The notes under the pieces are model-generated. The model made no database searches. It saw only the letters and a program-made list of their open reading frames with translations, and was not told the origin of the DNA. This document shows, in pieces, positions 22,411 through 33,620 of a stretch of DNA of 64,000 nucleotides. Made by a program: the position numbers and the translations under genes. The stretch is from Haemaphysalis longicornis (taxonomy: Eukaryota > Arthropoda > Arachnida > Ixodida > Ixodidae): positions 204,501,422-204,565,421 of the forward strand of contig CM023449.1 in assembly GCA_013339765.2 (NCBI GenBank). The letters run 5' to 3'. How positions within the stretch are numbered: the first letter of the stretch is position 1; every line of letters starts with the position of its first letter.

Positions 22411-25400
22411 TCAGGTAGTCATCAGACGAACAATGTCTGATATGGGACGGATGAACATCTTAACGATCCCGTTTTTTGCTGTCTTGACTTCAGCCTTTCG
22501 ACTGTGCCCGTCGGCGCTGAGTATGCACTGAGTGACGACCCCGACCGGCCATTCACACCGGTTGGCTTGTTTCTCCTTGAGCAAGACGAAGTCTCCGACC
22601 TTGAGGTCAGGTAGAGCGATCTGCCACTTCCTTCGCTGTTGCAAGGTAGTCAAATACCCGGTGCGCCATTTCTTCCAGAACTCACTGGCCAAGTTTTGCA
22701 CCTGGTGCCACTGACGTCGGTACAGATTGCTTGGTAGAGCTTCCCCAAAGGCTGAAGTTGAAGCTCCCAGCTTCTGCGTCAAGATCGCCGTTGGTGTGAG
22801 GATGATGGGGTTTTCCGGGTCAGAGGATACGGGAACGAGAGGCCTTGCGTTTATGATAGCTGAGACCTCTGCCATGAATGTCGTGAGGACCTCGTGGGTC
22901 AGACGGTTATGGTGCGTCTGAAGCAACATGGAATCCAATATCCGACGAGCGATACCTATCATTCTCTCCCAAACTCCACCCATGTGAGACCCATGCGGAG
23001 GGTTGAATACCCACGTACAGCCTTTCTCGTTGAGAAACTTCCCCGGTGTCGAGCTTCCCAGATCATTTGGGTTGATTCCCATCTCTCTGCACGCTCCCAC
23101 AAAGTTTGTGCCACAGTCAGAGCGGATTTGTTTGACGGGTCCCCGGATTGCCAGGAATCTTCGGAGTGCATTGATGAAACTGGACGTGTCCATCGCCTCG
23201 ATCACCTCGATGTGCACTGCACGAATACTTAGGCACGTGAACAACACCGCCCAGCGTTTAGTGTTGGACATTCCACCTCTTGTACGGCGAGCAACAACCA
23301 GCCATGGTCCGAAGACATCGACGGCTACGTTGGTGAAAGGGGGCTCGGTGGTCAGCCGGTCTACTGGTAAATCGGCCATCTTCTGCTCCTGTGACCGACC
23401 TCGCAGTTTCTTGCACGTGACGCACTTCCCTACGATGGACGAGATGCGTCCCTTGCCGCCGATGATCCACAGACCAGCCGACCTGACTGCTCCTTCAGTA
23501 AAGTGTCGGCCTTGATGCTGCACTTGCTCGTGGTAGTAACGTATGAGCAGTGTGGCGACGTGGTGTCGGCTCGGTATGATGAGAGGATGCTTTTCCTCTT
23601 CGGGTAGATCCCCTCTGCTGAGGCGGCCACCGACTCGCACAAGGCCGTTCCCATCAATGAATGGGTCGAGTCTTCGAAGGGGACTTTTCTTGGGAACAGG
23701 TCTTTTGTTCTCGAGGAGGCTTATTTCTTGAGAGAAGCAGTCTTGCTGAACAGCACGAATTACTACAGTTCTCGCTGTAGAAAGATATTCGGCGGCACTT
23801 TCCTGCGCGGTCAGACCCTTGACATGCTGCGCAGCTCGAAGAAGAAATGCCACTGCGCGAACAAGTGTTTTCCAGCTCGAAAACCTAAGGAAGCGCTCCG
23901 CACCCAGTTGCCTGGATGACGTAACTGCTGTGGCCAGCGTGTTGACTTCCGGGCGTAATTCTTTGTCCTCACTTGGAGATACAAGATTGAAGACAGGTGA
24001 CGGTAGGGCTGGTTCATCGCCTTGTCGGAGAAAGTGGGGGCCACTGAGCCAGGTCGTGTGCTTGAGCTTCATCGCTGACACCATTCTTGTGCCGTGGTCC
24101 GCAGGATTCTCACTCGTGTGGATGTATGTCCACTGTTCTGGCCGTGTGGTCTTACGTATACGTAACACTCTATTTGCCACATAAACGTAGAATCTTCTGG
24201 TCTCATTGTAGATGTAGCCTAAAACGACCCTACTGTCGATGTAGAACTTCACTGCATCCGGCTGAATGTCCAGCTCGCGTTGCACGAGTTCAGCCAGTTC
24301 GACTGCAAGGACAGCTCCACATAACTCGAGTCTTGGAACAGTAGGTTCGGCCAGGGGTGCCAGCTTTGTTTTTCCCATTATGAAACCCACATGTCGCGTT
24401 CCCTCTTTGTCAACAACCCTGAGGTACGCCACAGCTGCGACGGCTTTTGTGGACGCATCGCAAAAGATGTGAATTTCCTTTCGCTCAGCTTCAAGCATTG
24501 TTGAAGTTGCGTAAGTCCGGGGAATCTGCAGGTCTTCCAGTGCCCCAAGCGAGCTCTTCCAGTCTTCCCAATCTTGCGCTCTGTGAGCTGGAAGCGGAGC
24601 ATCCCAGTCATAGCCTTCCGCTGTGATCTCACGCAAAAAGTGTTTTGCCCGTGCTGTCACTGGAGCCACAAAACCCAACGGGTCATAGAGGCCATTAACA
24701 GTGGACAGAACACCACGCCGCGTGCAGGGTCTGCCTTGAGGTGGAGCACGGTATACGAACGTATCCTCGCGCACATTCCAAAGGAGCCCAAGACTGCGTT
24801 GCGCGGGCATCGTCTCTGCAGTAAAGTCGAGTTCCTTTAAGTCCTTTGCGTGATCTTCAACCGGAAATGCTTTTAGCACGTTCTCCCTGTTTGAAGCGAT
24901 CTTGTGCAGACGTATGTTCGCCGTTGCCAGCATCTCCTGTGTGTTTCGCAGCAGGTTGATGGCGTCTTCCTCGGTGGGAACTGACTTGAGGCCATCGTCG
25001 ACGTAGAAATCTCTTTCCACGAACTTCGCCGCTTCCTCCCCGTACAGCAGTGAGCCTTGTCGAGCCGTTCGCCGAAGTCCATAGGTAGCCACAGCGGGCG
25101 ATGGGCTGTTCCCAAAGACGTGCACTTTCATGCGGTATTCAACAATCTCTTTTGACATGTCGTTGTTCTCGAACCACAAGAACCTAAGAAAATCGCGATG
25201 ATCTTCACGGACAAAGAAACTGTAAAACATTTGCTGAATGTCTGCCATCACTGCCACTGGCTCCTTCCTGAAGCGTATCAGCACTCCTATGAGACTGTTT
25301 GTGAGATCCGGACCTGTGAGAAGGACACTGTTCAAAGACACTCCTTTGTACTGAGCACTGGAGTCGAAGACGACCCTGATCTTCTCTGGCTTGTGAGGGT

Positions 25401-26857
25401 GGTACACCCCGAACAAAGGCAAGTACCAGCACTCCTTGCCATCAGCGAGAGGTGGAACAGGTTCTGCATAGTCATTCACAAACAGTTCCTTCATGAAGGC
25501 CACGAAGTGCGCGTTCATTTCAGGATTCCTACGCAAAGTGCGACGTAGTCCGAGGAGGCGGGACAAGGCTTGTTGCCTGTTGTTTGGCAGCCGGGGTCTC
25601 GGTATGCGAAACGGAAGGGGACCAACCCAGCTGTTAGACTGATCTTGGACGAACTCGTTTTCCATTATGTCAAGGAATGCTCTATCTTCTATAGAGGGAG
25701 CGAGCTCGTTGTCCTCACTAGTCGTTTGGAACAGCGTACAGGCAAAGTTCTTCGGTTCCGTTGCCAACCCGTAATCCAGCGTGGGATCATGCTTGCCGGG
25801 TGACGCCAGGACAGGGTGCTCTTTCACCACAAAATGGTTGTCACAAGGTTCTAGCAGAGATGGACGTCCGTCGCTCAAGATGTGAGTCTTCAGCACGTTG
25901 ATGGTACCTGGCTTCCGCGTCCGGCCGATGCAAATATTCCCAACTATCACCCAGCCTAAGTCGTGCTTCTGGGCGTAAGGCGCATCGTGTGGACCGTTGC
26001 ATGTCTGACGCACCTTATGGGCCCTAATGATGTCCCGGCCAAGAAGAAGCGATATCTCTGCCTCTGGTTCCAGCGGAGGGATGAAACAGGCTATCGACTG
26101 GAGATGTGGGTAGCACCGAGCAGCTTCAGGTGTTGGTATTTCGCTCCTGCTGTTAGGAATGTCATTGCACTCAAGCAACGGTGGAAGCTTCAGGTCGACG
26201 TCACCACTCACACCTTGAACCGAGAAACCGTTCGCCAACCTTGCAGTAACTTCCGTTATTCCAGAGCATGTCCTCAAAGTGTAGCCTGTGGGTACCCCAT
26301 CAACACGGAAGAGATCTAGGAGCTCCGACGTCACCAGTGACCGATTGCTCTGATCATCTAAAATGGCGTAAGCCTTTACTGCCTTGTGCGGTTGAGAGTC
26401 GTGGGTTACGTTCACCAGGCAGATCCTCGCACAAGACTTGCTTTGATCTCCCTTGTCACCCACTTCGGTGCGCGTAGCAGTTACGCTTCCTCCTGTCTCT
26501 TGAGTGTTGTCTTCTCCTTCTGCAGCTTTAGAAGGGCTGTATGTGCGCGTAACCATCGGGTGAAGCGCTGCATGGTGTTCGGTAGAGTCACACACAGAGC
26601 ACCTAACGGCTGTCTCACATTGCTTCGAGAAGTGGCTCGTAGACTTCAGGCACTTGAAGCAAATCCTTTGCTTTCGCAGAAAGGTGATGCTGTCGTCGAA
26701 TGTCTTCCCAAGGAACACACGGCATTTTTCGAGAGAATGTGGTCTCTTATGGATGGGGCACCACTTACTTAGGTCCCTCAATTCCTTTCTTTTTGTCCGT
26801 CGGCATTCAGGGTTGTCGCGTAGCAGCTTTCTGGTTTCGAATCCACATCAGTTTTCC
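22411..26857 (-). CDS. BEL/Pao pol polyprotein (peptidase, RT, RNase H, integrase)
   Basis: An uninterrupted frame of at least 1,456 codons from about 26,781, open in frame back to about 26,857. In order from residue 1 at 26,781: zinc knuckles (CFKCLKS…C at 41-55, then CSVC), Pao peptidase with LDDQS at 141-145, reverse transcriptase with YVDD at 593-596, RNase H with FCDAS near 773, integrase zinc finger (HH…CVTCKK) then the catalytic core with DVFGPW and SDCGTNF, and a C-terminal DUF5641-like domain near the end. There is no ATG at the gag overlap, so expression as a fusion with gag is expected. No broken catalytic motif was seen. Confidence 0.92.
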
Positions 26858-28475
26858 TGGAGGACACTGTTGTCTTTCCTTTGCCGGCGTTGGAAGCCTG
26901 CTTCTCCCTCCTTGGTTGGATGTCAGGCAAAGTATTCTGCTGACGGAGTATGAAGCTCGGGTCATTCCGCATTTCAGCTTCGTCTCTAACGAATTTTGAG
27001 AAGAATGAAAATGGTGGGAATGCGGTGTTATTGTCTTTTTTATACTTTGAGCCCGCCGACATCCATTTCTCCTGAAGCCCAGGTGGAAGCTTTGCAACGA
27101 TGGCGTTGACACCTCGTGCTGTGTCCAAGTACTTTAAACCAGCAAGGTATGGGTCAGCCTTCGCTGTCTCCAGTTCAAGGAGGAGGTCGCCAAGTTCTCG
27201 GAGCTTCACGTTGTCCCTATAGGGTATTCTCTGGAAGTCTTCTAGACGCTTCATGAGGGCATCTTCAACGACCTCAGGACTGCCGTAGGTGTCGTTCAGC
27301 CGTTTCCAGACAGCATTTAGCCCTGCCTCGTAGTCTTGCACGTACACGGACCGGAGCCTACTAGATTGTGCAGACGACTCCGGCCCAAGCCACTTGATGA
27401 GCAGGTCTAGCTCTTCCTGGGCAGAAAGGTCGAGGTCACTCGTCATTGCCTTGAAGGAGGATGCCCATGCCCGAAAACCATCGGGGCGGTCATCAAACCG
27501 TGTCATCCTAGTTGACAGGAGGTCCTTCCGGCACAGAAATTTTACGACGCCGGTCATTTCGGAACTGGCGCCGCCTGAGGCCAAGGCGTTCATTGATAGC
27601 TGATCCGCCTGTCGGCTAGTCTGGTGCTCCTCAATCCGGGCATGCACATTCACTTCATCATGGACATCTCCGTGATCGGCCTCAGTCATGCGAGGTTCCG
27701 AAGAGACATGCCTTGGGTCATGCGTGGTGGCTTGGGCCAGAACGTAGCCCTCAGTGCGCTTATTTGAGTCAAGCAAGGGGAGCGCACGAAGGCTCTCCCC
27801 GCCATCCTGCTCCGCGGCAGCCTCCAGAACACCCGCATGCGCGTCTGCCGCAGCTGCCTCTTTTTCGTGGTGCAAAATATCGAGCTCAGCGTCGAGTTTG
27901 GCCCTCTCCAACTTCATGGCTGCTTCTTTTCGACTGAAAAGCACCTTCGCTTTGGCCGCTTCTGCTGCCGCGCGTGCCTGCGCCGCCGCTACGGTAATCG
28001 TAGACGAGCTGGTTTGCTGGGATGACGAAGACCGCTCGGAACGGGTGGACCGAGAGCTCTGCGACGTTGTGTCCTGCGCGGTGTTGCGAACCGCACGGAA
28101 CTTGTCTAGACCTCCCATGACGAGCTCCTCACGCTTGGCGTCAATTTCCCTTTGTTGGTCGCGTTGTAGTAAGCTTTCAGGACAGTTCGTGGTCACCAAG
28201 AAAGCCTCGTATTTGGCAGCTGCGTCTTTATATTCTGCGAAGCTCGCACGAAGCGTGTCCTCGGTGGTTTCAAACTCCCTTTGCTCCGCGCCCGATAGCT
28301 TTCGCAAGACGCGTTCAACATTTGACCAAGCTGCATCTAGTTCGGTGCAGTGTTCTTCCCGGTCGGCCTCGTACTGCTCTTTCGCCTTCAACGAGAGCTT
28401 GACTGCTCGCCGTGGTCTGGCCCCACTCGCAGCTCCCGCGCTGGCGCCCCGGCATGTTGATTCAACGTCGTCCAT
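26778..28475 (-). CDS. BEL/Pao gag
   Basis: An ATG-initiated frame of 565 codons, MDDVESTCRGA… to …QKERN stop. The first 230 residues are charged and alanine-rich with heptad character (probable coiled coil). A DUF1759-like capsid region follows around residues 330-460 (DDRPDGFRAWASSFKAM … WMSAGSKYKK). The stop lies in an overlap of about 80 nt with the pol frame, which is -1 relative to gag. The overlap contains AAAAA; no canonical slippery heptamer is in frame. A one-base change in that run would place gag and pol in a single frame, the usual arrangement in BEL/Pao. Confidence 0.88.
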   Translation of the reverse strand: MDDVESTCRGASAGAASGARPRRAVKLSLKAKEQYEADREEHCTELDAAWSNVERVLRKLSGAEQREFETTEDTLRASFAEYKDAAAKYEAFLVTTNCPESLLQRDQQREIDAKREELVMGGLDKFRAVRNTAQDTTSQSSRSTRSERSSSSQQTSSSTITVAAAQARAAAEAAKAKVLFSRKEAAMKLERAKLDAELDILHHEKEAAAADAHAGVLEAAAEQDGGESLRALPLLDSNKRTEGYVLAQATTHDPRHVSSEPRMTEADHGDVHDEVNVHARIEEHQTSRQADQLSMNALASGGASSEMTGVVKFLCRKDLLSTRMTRFDDRPDGFRAWASSFKAMTSDLDLSAQEELDLLIKWLGPESSAQSSRLRSVYVQDYEAGLNAVWKRLNDTYGSPEVVEDALMKRLEDFQRIPYRDNVKLRELGDLLLELETAKADPYLAGLKYLDTARGVNAIVAKLPPGLQEKWMSAGSKYKKDNNTAFPPFSFFSKFVRDEAEMRNDPSFILRQQNTLPDIQPRREKQASNAGKGKTTVSSRKTDVDSKPESCYATTLNADGQKERN

Positions 28476-28767
28476 GCCAGCGGCGGGAAGGCTCGTATTT
28501 CATGCAGCGCCTGAGTCTCTCGTGGACGCGCGCCGTGCGGAGAAACGTGATATGAGCCCACCTTGCGTTTCGCGTGCCGTCGGGAGTTGGAGCGCTTGTA
28601 GCGTGCACCGTGCTTGGTGTAGGCGATTGTCGCGGCGAAGCAGAAAGATGCCTTGCAGTAACGACGTATCCTCAAGCACTGGAGCGTTGCTTAAACGTCC
28701 GTAAACTTCCGATGGCGTCCGAAAGCGTGGGTTGGCGTCCGGTGGCGACGAAACCTTGCCTTTTTAC

Positions 28768-29126
28768 TATGCAGGCCTCACAGGCAGCCCTCGACTTACG
28801 CCAAGAACGCCTGCTTTCCTGATTGATGACGACAGTACTGACGATTAAACCGAAACTTTATGATAAACTGAATAAGAATACACATGGTGGTTAAAATCAA
28901 CAGTCCATGCCGTAAAAAGGCAGTGGTGTGCGACCAGCTGCCACACCTTGGCTCATTGTCTCTGAAGTGGGCTGCCACACCCGGGTTCATAGTCGAAGCA
29001 GGGCGAGGGTTTGCCCCAGTGTTGTGTGCCAATGGGGGGAACACGCCAGATGGCGGCAGACAGCCGGAAGGTGGTTTCGGTTTCGTTTGTAGGATTCGGG
29101 TGCCCCTCGTAGCGATGGGCAGCACA
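28768..29126 (-). repeat. BEL/Pao LTR (5' copy in element sense)
   Basis: 359 bp, 358 identical to the copy at 22,011. The region between it and the gag start (28,476-28,767) is the 5' leader; I did not find a clear primer-binding site directly after the LTR. Confidence 0.92.
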
Positions 29127-32100
29127 TTATATGTTATATTCTTGAGCTGTGTGTGAAAAACGAACTGGTTGTTATATGTTATATGCTTGAGCTGTGTGTG
29201 AAAAACGAACAGGTTGTTATATGTTATATTCTTGAGCTGTGTGTGAAAGACGAACAGGTTGTTATATGTTATATTCTTGAGCTGTGTGTGAAAAACGAAC
29301 AGGTTGTTATACGTTATATTCTTGAGCTGTGTGTGAAAAACGAACAGGTTGTTATATGTTATATTCTTGAGCTGTGTGTGAAAAACGAACAGGTTGTTAT
29401 ATGTCATATTCTTGAGCTGTGTGTGAAAAACGAACAGGTTGTTATATGTTATATTCTTGAGCTGTGTGTGAAAAACGAACAGGTTGTTATATGTTATATT
29501 CTTGAGCTGTGTGTGAAAAACGAACAGGTTGTTATATGTTATATTCTTGAGCTGTGTGTGAAAAACGAACAGGTTGTTATATGTTATATGCTTGAGCTGT
29601 GTGTGAAAAACGAACAGGTTGTTATATGTTATATTCTTGAGCTGTGTGTGAAAAACGAACAGGTTGTTATATGTTATATTCTTGAGCTGTGTGTGAAAAA
29701 CGAACAGGTTGTTATATGTTATATTCTTGAGCTATGTGTGAAAAACGAACAGGTTGTTATATGTTATATTCTTGAGCTGTGTGTGAAAAACGAACAGGTT
29801 GTTATACGTTATATTCTTGAGCTATGTGTGAAAAACGAACAGGTTGTTATATGTTATATTCTTGAGCTGTGTGTGAAAAACGAACAGGTTGTTATATGTT
29901 ATATTCTTGAGCTGTGTGTGAAAAACGAACAGGTTATATGTTATATTCTTGAGCTGTGTGTGAAAAACGAACAGGTTGTTATATGTTATATTCTTGAGCT
30001 GTGTGTGAAAAACGAACAGGTTGTTATATGTTATATTCTCGAGCTGTGTGTGAAAAACGAACAGGTTGTTATACGTTATATTCTTGAGCTGTGTGTGAAA
30101 AACGAACAGGTTGTTATATGTTATATTCTTGAGCTGTGTGTGAAAAACGAACAGGTTGTTATACATTATATTCTTGAGCTGTGTGTGAAAAACGAACAGG
30201 TTGTTATACGTTATATTCTTGAGCTGTGTGTGAAAAACGAACAGGTTGTCATATGTTATATTCTTGAGCTGTGTGTGAAAAACGAACAGGTTGTTATATG
30301 TTATATTCTTGAGCTGTGTGTGAAAAACGAACAGGTTGTTATGTCATATTCTTGAGCTGGGTGTGAAAAACGAACAGGTTGTTATGTCATATTCTTGAGC
30401 TGTGTGTGAAAAACGAACAGGTTGTTATATGTTATATTCTTGAGCTGTGTGTGAAAAACGAACAGGTTGTTATATGTTATATTCTTGAGCTGTGTGTGAA
30501 AAACGAACAGGTTGTTATATGTTATATTCTTGAGCTGTGTGTGAAAAACGAACAGGTTGTTATATGTTATATTCTTGAGCTGTGTGTGAAAAACGAACAG
30601 GTTGTTATATGTTATATTCTTGAGCTGTGTGTGAAAAACGAACAGGTTGTTATACGTTATATTCTTGAGCTGTGTGTGAAAAACGAACAGGTTGTTATAC
30701 GTTATATTCTTGAGCTGTGTGTGAAAAACGAACAGGTTGTTATACGTTATATTCTTGAGCTGTGTGTGAAAAACGAACAGGTTGTTATACGTTATATTCT
30801 TGAGCTGTGTGTGAAAAACGAACAGGTTGTTATATGTTATATTCTTGAGCTGTGTGTGAAAAACGAACAGGTTGTTATATGTTATATTCTTGAGCTGTGT
30901 GTGAAAAACGAACAGGTTGTTATACGTTATATTCTTGAGCTGTGTGTGAAAAACGAACAGGTTGTTATACGTTATATTCTTGAGCTGTGTGTGAAAAACG
31001 AACAGGTTGTTATACGTTATATTCTTGAGCTGTGTGTGAAAAACGAACAGGTTGTTATACGTTATATTCTTGAGCTGTGTGTGAAAAACGAACAGGTTGT
31101 TATATGTTATATTCTTGAGCTGTGTGTGAAAAACGAACAGGTTGTTATATGTTATATTCTTGAGCTGTGTGTGAAAAACGAACAGGTTGTTATATGTTAT
31201 ATTCTTGAGCTGTGTGTGAAAAACGAACAGGTTGTTATATGTCATATTCTTGAGCTGTGTGTGAAAAATGAACAGGTTGTTATACGTTATATTCTTGAGC
31301 TGTGTGTGAAAAACGAACAGGTTGTTATACGTTATATTCTTGAGCTGTGTGTGAAAAACGAACAGGTTGTTATACGTTATATTCTTGAGATGTGTGTGAG
31401 AAACGAACAGGTTGTTATACGTTATATTCTTGATCTGTGTGTGAGAAACGAACAGGTTGTTATACGTTATATTCTTGAGCTGTGTGTGAAAAACGAACAG
31501 GTTGTTATACGTTATATTCTTGAGCTGTGTGTGAAAAACGAACAGGTTGTTATATGTTATATTCTTGAGCTGTGTGTGAAAAACGAACAGGTTGTTATAT
31601 GTTATATTCTTGAGCTGTGTGTGAAAAACGAACAGGTTGTTATACGTTATATTCTTGAGCTGTGTGTGAAAAACGAACAGGTTGTTATACGTTATATTCT
31701 TGAGCTGTGTGAAAAACGAACAGGTTGTTATACGTTATATTCTTGAGCTGTGTGTGAAAAACGAACAGGTTGTTATACGTTATATTCTTGAGCTGTGTGA
31801 AAAACGAACAGGTTGTTATACGTTATATTCTTGAGCTGTGTGTGAAAAACGAACAGGTTGTTATATGTTATATTCTTGAGCTGTGTGTGAAAAACGAACA
31901 GGTTGTTATATGTTATATGCTTGAGCTGTGTGTGAAAAACGAACAGGTTGTTATATGTTATATTCTTGAGCTGTGTGTGAAAAACGAACAGGTTGTTATA
32001 TGTTATATTCTTGAGCTGTGTGTGAAAAACGAACAGGTTGTTATATGTTATATTCTTGAGCTGTGTGTGAAAAACGAACAGGTTGTTATACGTTATATTC

Positions 32101-32437
32101 TTGAGCTGTGTGTGAAAAACGAACAGGTTGTTATACGTTATATTCTTGAGCTGTGTGTGAAAAACGAACAGGTTGTTATACGTTATATTCTTGAGCTGTG
32201 TGTGAAAAACGAACAGGTTGTTATACGTTATATGCTTGAGCTGTGTGTGAAAAACGAACAGGTTGTTATATGTTATATTCTTGAGCTGTGTGTGAAAAAC
32301 GAACAGGTTGTTATATGTTATATTCTTGAGCTGTGTGTGAAAAACGAACATGTTGTTATATGTCATATTCTTGAGCTGTGTGTGAAAAACGAACAGGTTG
32401 TTATATGTCATATTCTTGAGCTGTGTGTGAAAAACGA
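29127..32437 (+). repeat. 45-bp satellite array, segment 3 (~73 units)
   Basis: About 3.3 kb of the same 45-bp unit. Most differences are the C/T choice in ta[c/t]gtt, plus occasional single changes and units shortened by 2-5 bases (near 29,933, 30,340, 31,705 and 31,795). C-type and T-type units come in runs of two to six, suggesting block duplication. Because 45 is a multiple of three, several frames stay open on both strands; those frames are not genes. Confidence 0.97.
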
Positions 32438-32727
32438 GCACTATCAGACAGCTGGACTTCCCGCATGAACATTGCATGGACATTTGCATGAACATTGTGT
32501 ATTATTCACCAGTTCACCTTCCAACCCTGCTACAGCCCGCTAGGGCTAGCAGTATTGTAAATAAATAAAGAGTGGCTGTCGCTATTGCTGCTGTAGGGGC
32601 TTCATGGCACAACACGCATGAATGTGAGGCTGTACCGAAGGAAATACCTCTCGCGTAATCCGTATCTCTACTTAACCCCTGAAATTTTCGCATTTTTGGT
32701 GTGGGTTATCTGCGCGAAAATACGGTA

Positions 32728-32790
32728 ACCACAGAGGACGCCATCACCCTCAGACAGCCACAAACTAACACCTAACTCCACGGAACACTA
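32728..32790 (+). repeat. LINE fragment, continuation after the pogo-like element
   Basis: The translation TTEDAITLRQPQTNT resumes the LINE where it stopped at 14,047 (…YWLHRCIYPRY). It is interrupted again by the inverted-repeat element that follows. Confidence 0.75.
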
Positions 32791-33407
32791 CTACACTGGG
32801 GTCTAAATGTCATTTGAACCAAATGTCATTTGACTCAAATGCCAAGTTGTGCTGCTACACTAGGTTTTCAAATGCCATTTGGCTCAAATGATATTTGAGC
32901 CAAATGAGCACCGAGAGAGACATTTAAGATTTCAAATGCCATTTCCAGCACTCTCGGACGCAGCGTCTGTGATCGGCCATAAAAAATATAATACTTCCGT
33001 ACGTAAAACAAACAAAATATTGTTGTTTGTGAAACTTTGTTCACTGTTCATTTACTTAAAATACGAAATCAACATATTTAATTTTCATACTCTAAAAACC
33101 AGTGGGTCAGTTGCAAAAAACACAAACAAAAACAACGCAAGACAGCCATATTTAGAGTCAAAACTGGTGTCTCTTCTAATTTGATATCATTTTACTGCCT
33201 CGGACTGCTCCCAAGTTTGATTGTTGTATTAGTGTACGAAAACGGAACGGGGCAACAACAGCGCCACTACAGCACAGCGAACAGTTGTGAAAGCTTTCAA
33301 ATGCCATCGAAATTGTAGTGTAGCACGGCGGATTCTGAATGGCATTTGAAGCAACCCATTTGAGTCAAATGACATTTGGTTCAAATGACATTTGGACCCC
33401 AGTGTAG
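32791..33407. mobile_element. Inverted-repeat (MITE-like) element with palindromic ends
   Basis: About 50 bp at each end are inverted copies with one mismatch, beginning ctacactggggtc. The end regions are built from caaatgNcatttg palindromes. The interior is unrelated and has no transposase. It splits the LINE, and TAC may be duplicated at the junctions. Superfamily not determined; a 3-bp duplication would point to PIF/Harbinger. Confidence 0.75.
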
Positions 33408-33620
33408 CAGGGGTACTCCCATGACATCTACCCAACGACATACACATTGACATGTCAACACCGCCCCACACCCAACACACTCTAGCACATGGCGTGGGAG
33501 TGCTGACAATCATCACCTCTAACTGACATGCTGACAATCATACCAAACCCCACCCTGGAACAGTGGGAGGACCAGCTGTCCAGCTCGCGCACTCAAGACC
33601 AGCAATGATTGGTGGTACTT
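33408..33620 (+). repeat. LINE fragment, 3' end of coding region
   Basis: Pieces such as DIYPTTYTLTCQH and, near 33,550, NPTLEQWEDQLSSS resemble the extreme C-terminus of RNase-H-bearing tick LINEs (a cysteine-rich segment, then a W-E…LSSS motif). Frame changes are present. The 3' end is not sharply defined. Confidence 0.65.

Larger units (their letters stand above)
22011..29126 (-). mobile_element. BEL/Pao LTR retrotransposon, full length, very recent
   Basis: A 7,116-bp minus-strand element with two 359-bp LTRs that differ at a single position, flanked by TTATA (22,006-22,010 and 29,127-29,131). The gag carries a DUF1759-type region. The pol has zinc knuckles, a Pao-type peptidase, RT, RNase H and integrase in BEL/Pao order. 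It inserted into the 45-bp satellite. The near-identical LTRs and the intact long pol frame suggest an insertion young on the evolutionary scale and possibly still mobile. Confidence 0.95.
14048..32725 (-). mobile_element. pogo/Tigger-like DNA transposon, swollen to 18.7 kb by internal insertions
   Basis: The left end ccgcattttcgcgcatataa and the right end, read inverted, ccgtattttcgcgcagataa match at all but two of 20 positions. Both ends abut TA (14,046-47 and 32,726-27), the target of Tc1/mariner-pogo elements. The sequences outside the two TAs join into a continuous LINE. A pogo-type transposase C-terminus lies just inside the left end on the minus strand, so the element is inverted. Everything between is foreign or secondary: a SINE, a 45-bp satellite and two LTR retrotransposons. 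Stripped of those inserts it would be roughly 1 kb plus the satellite. Confidence 0.85.

Noticed and set aside
22532..28704. Many plus-strand open frames across the BEL/Pao element
   Set aside because: They are antisense shadows of the minus-strand gag and pol frames and show no independent motifs.
29153..32468. Open frames of 230-455 codons on both strands through the 45-bp satellite
   Set aside because: The period is a multiple of three, so stop-free frames persist automatically on both strands. The encoded peptides are pure 15-residue repeats with no start context, splice signals or family resemblance.
14048..32725. Giant autonomous transposon (Maverick or similar) spanning 18.7 kb
   Set aside because: The interior is explained by a SINE, satellite and two complete LTR elements with their own target duplications; no additional genes are carried.
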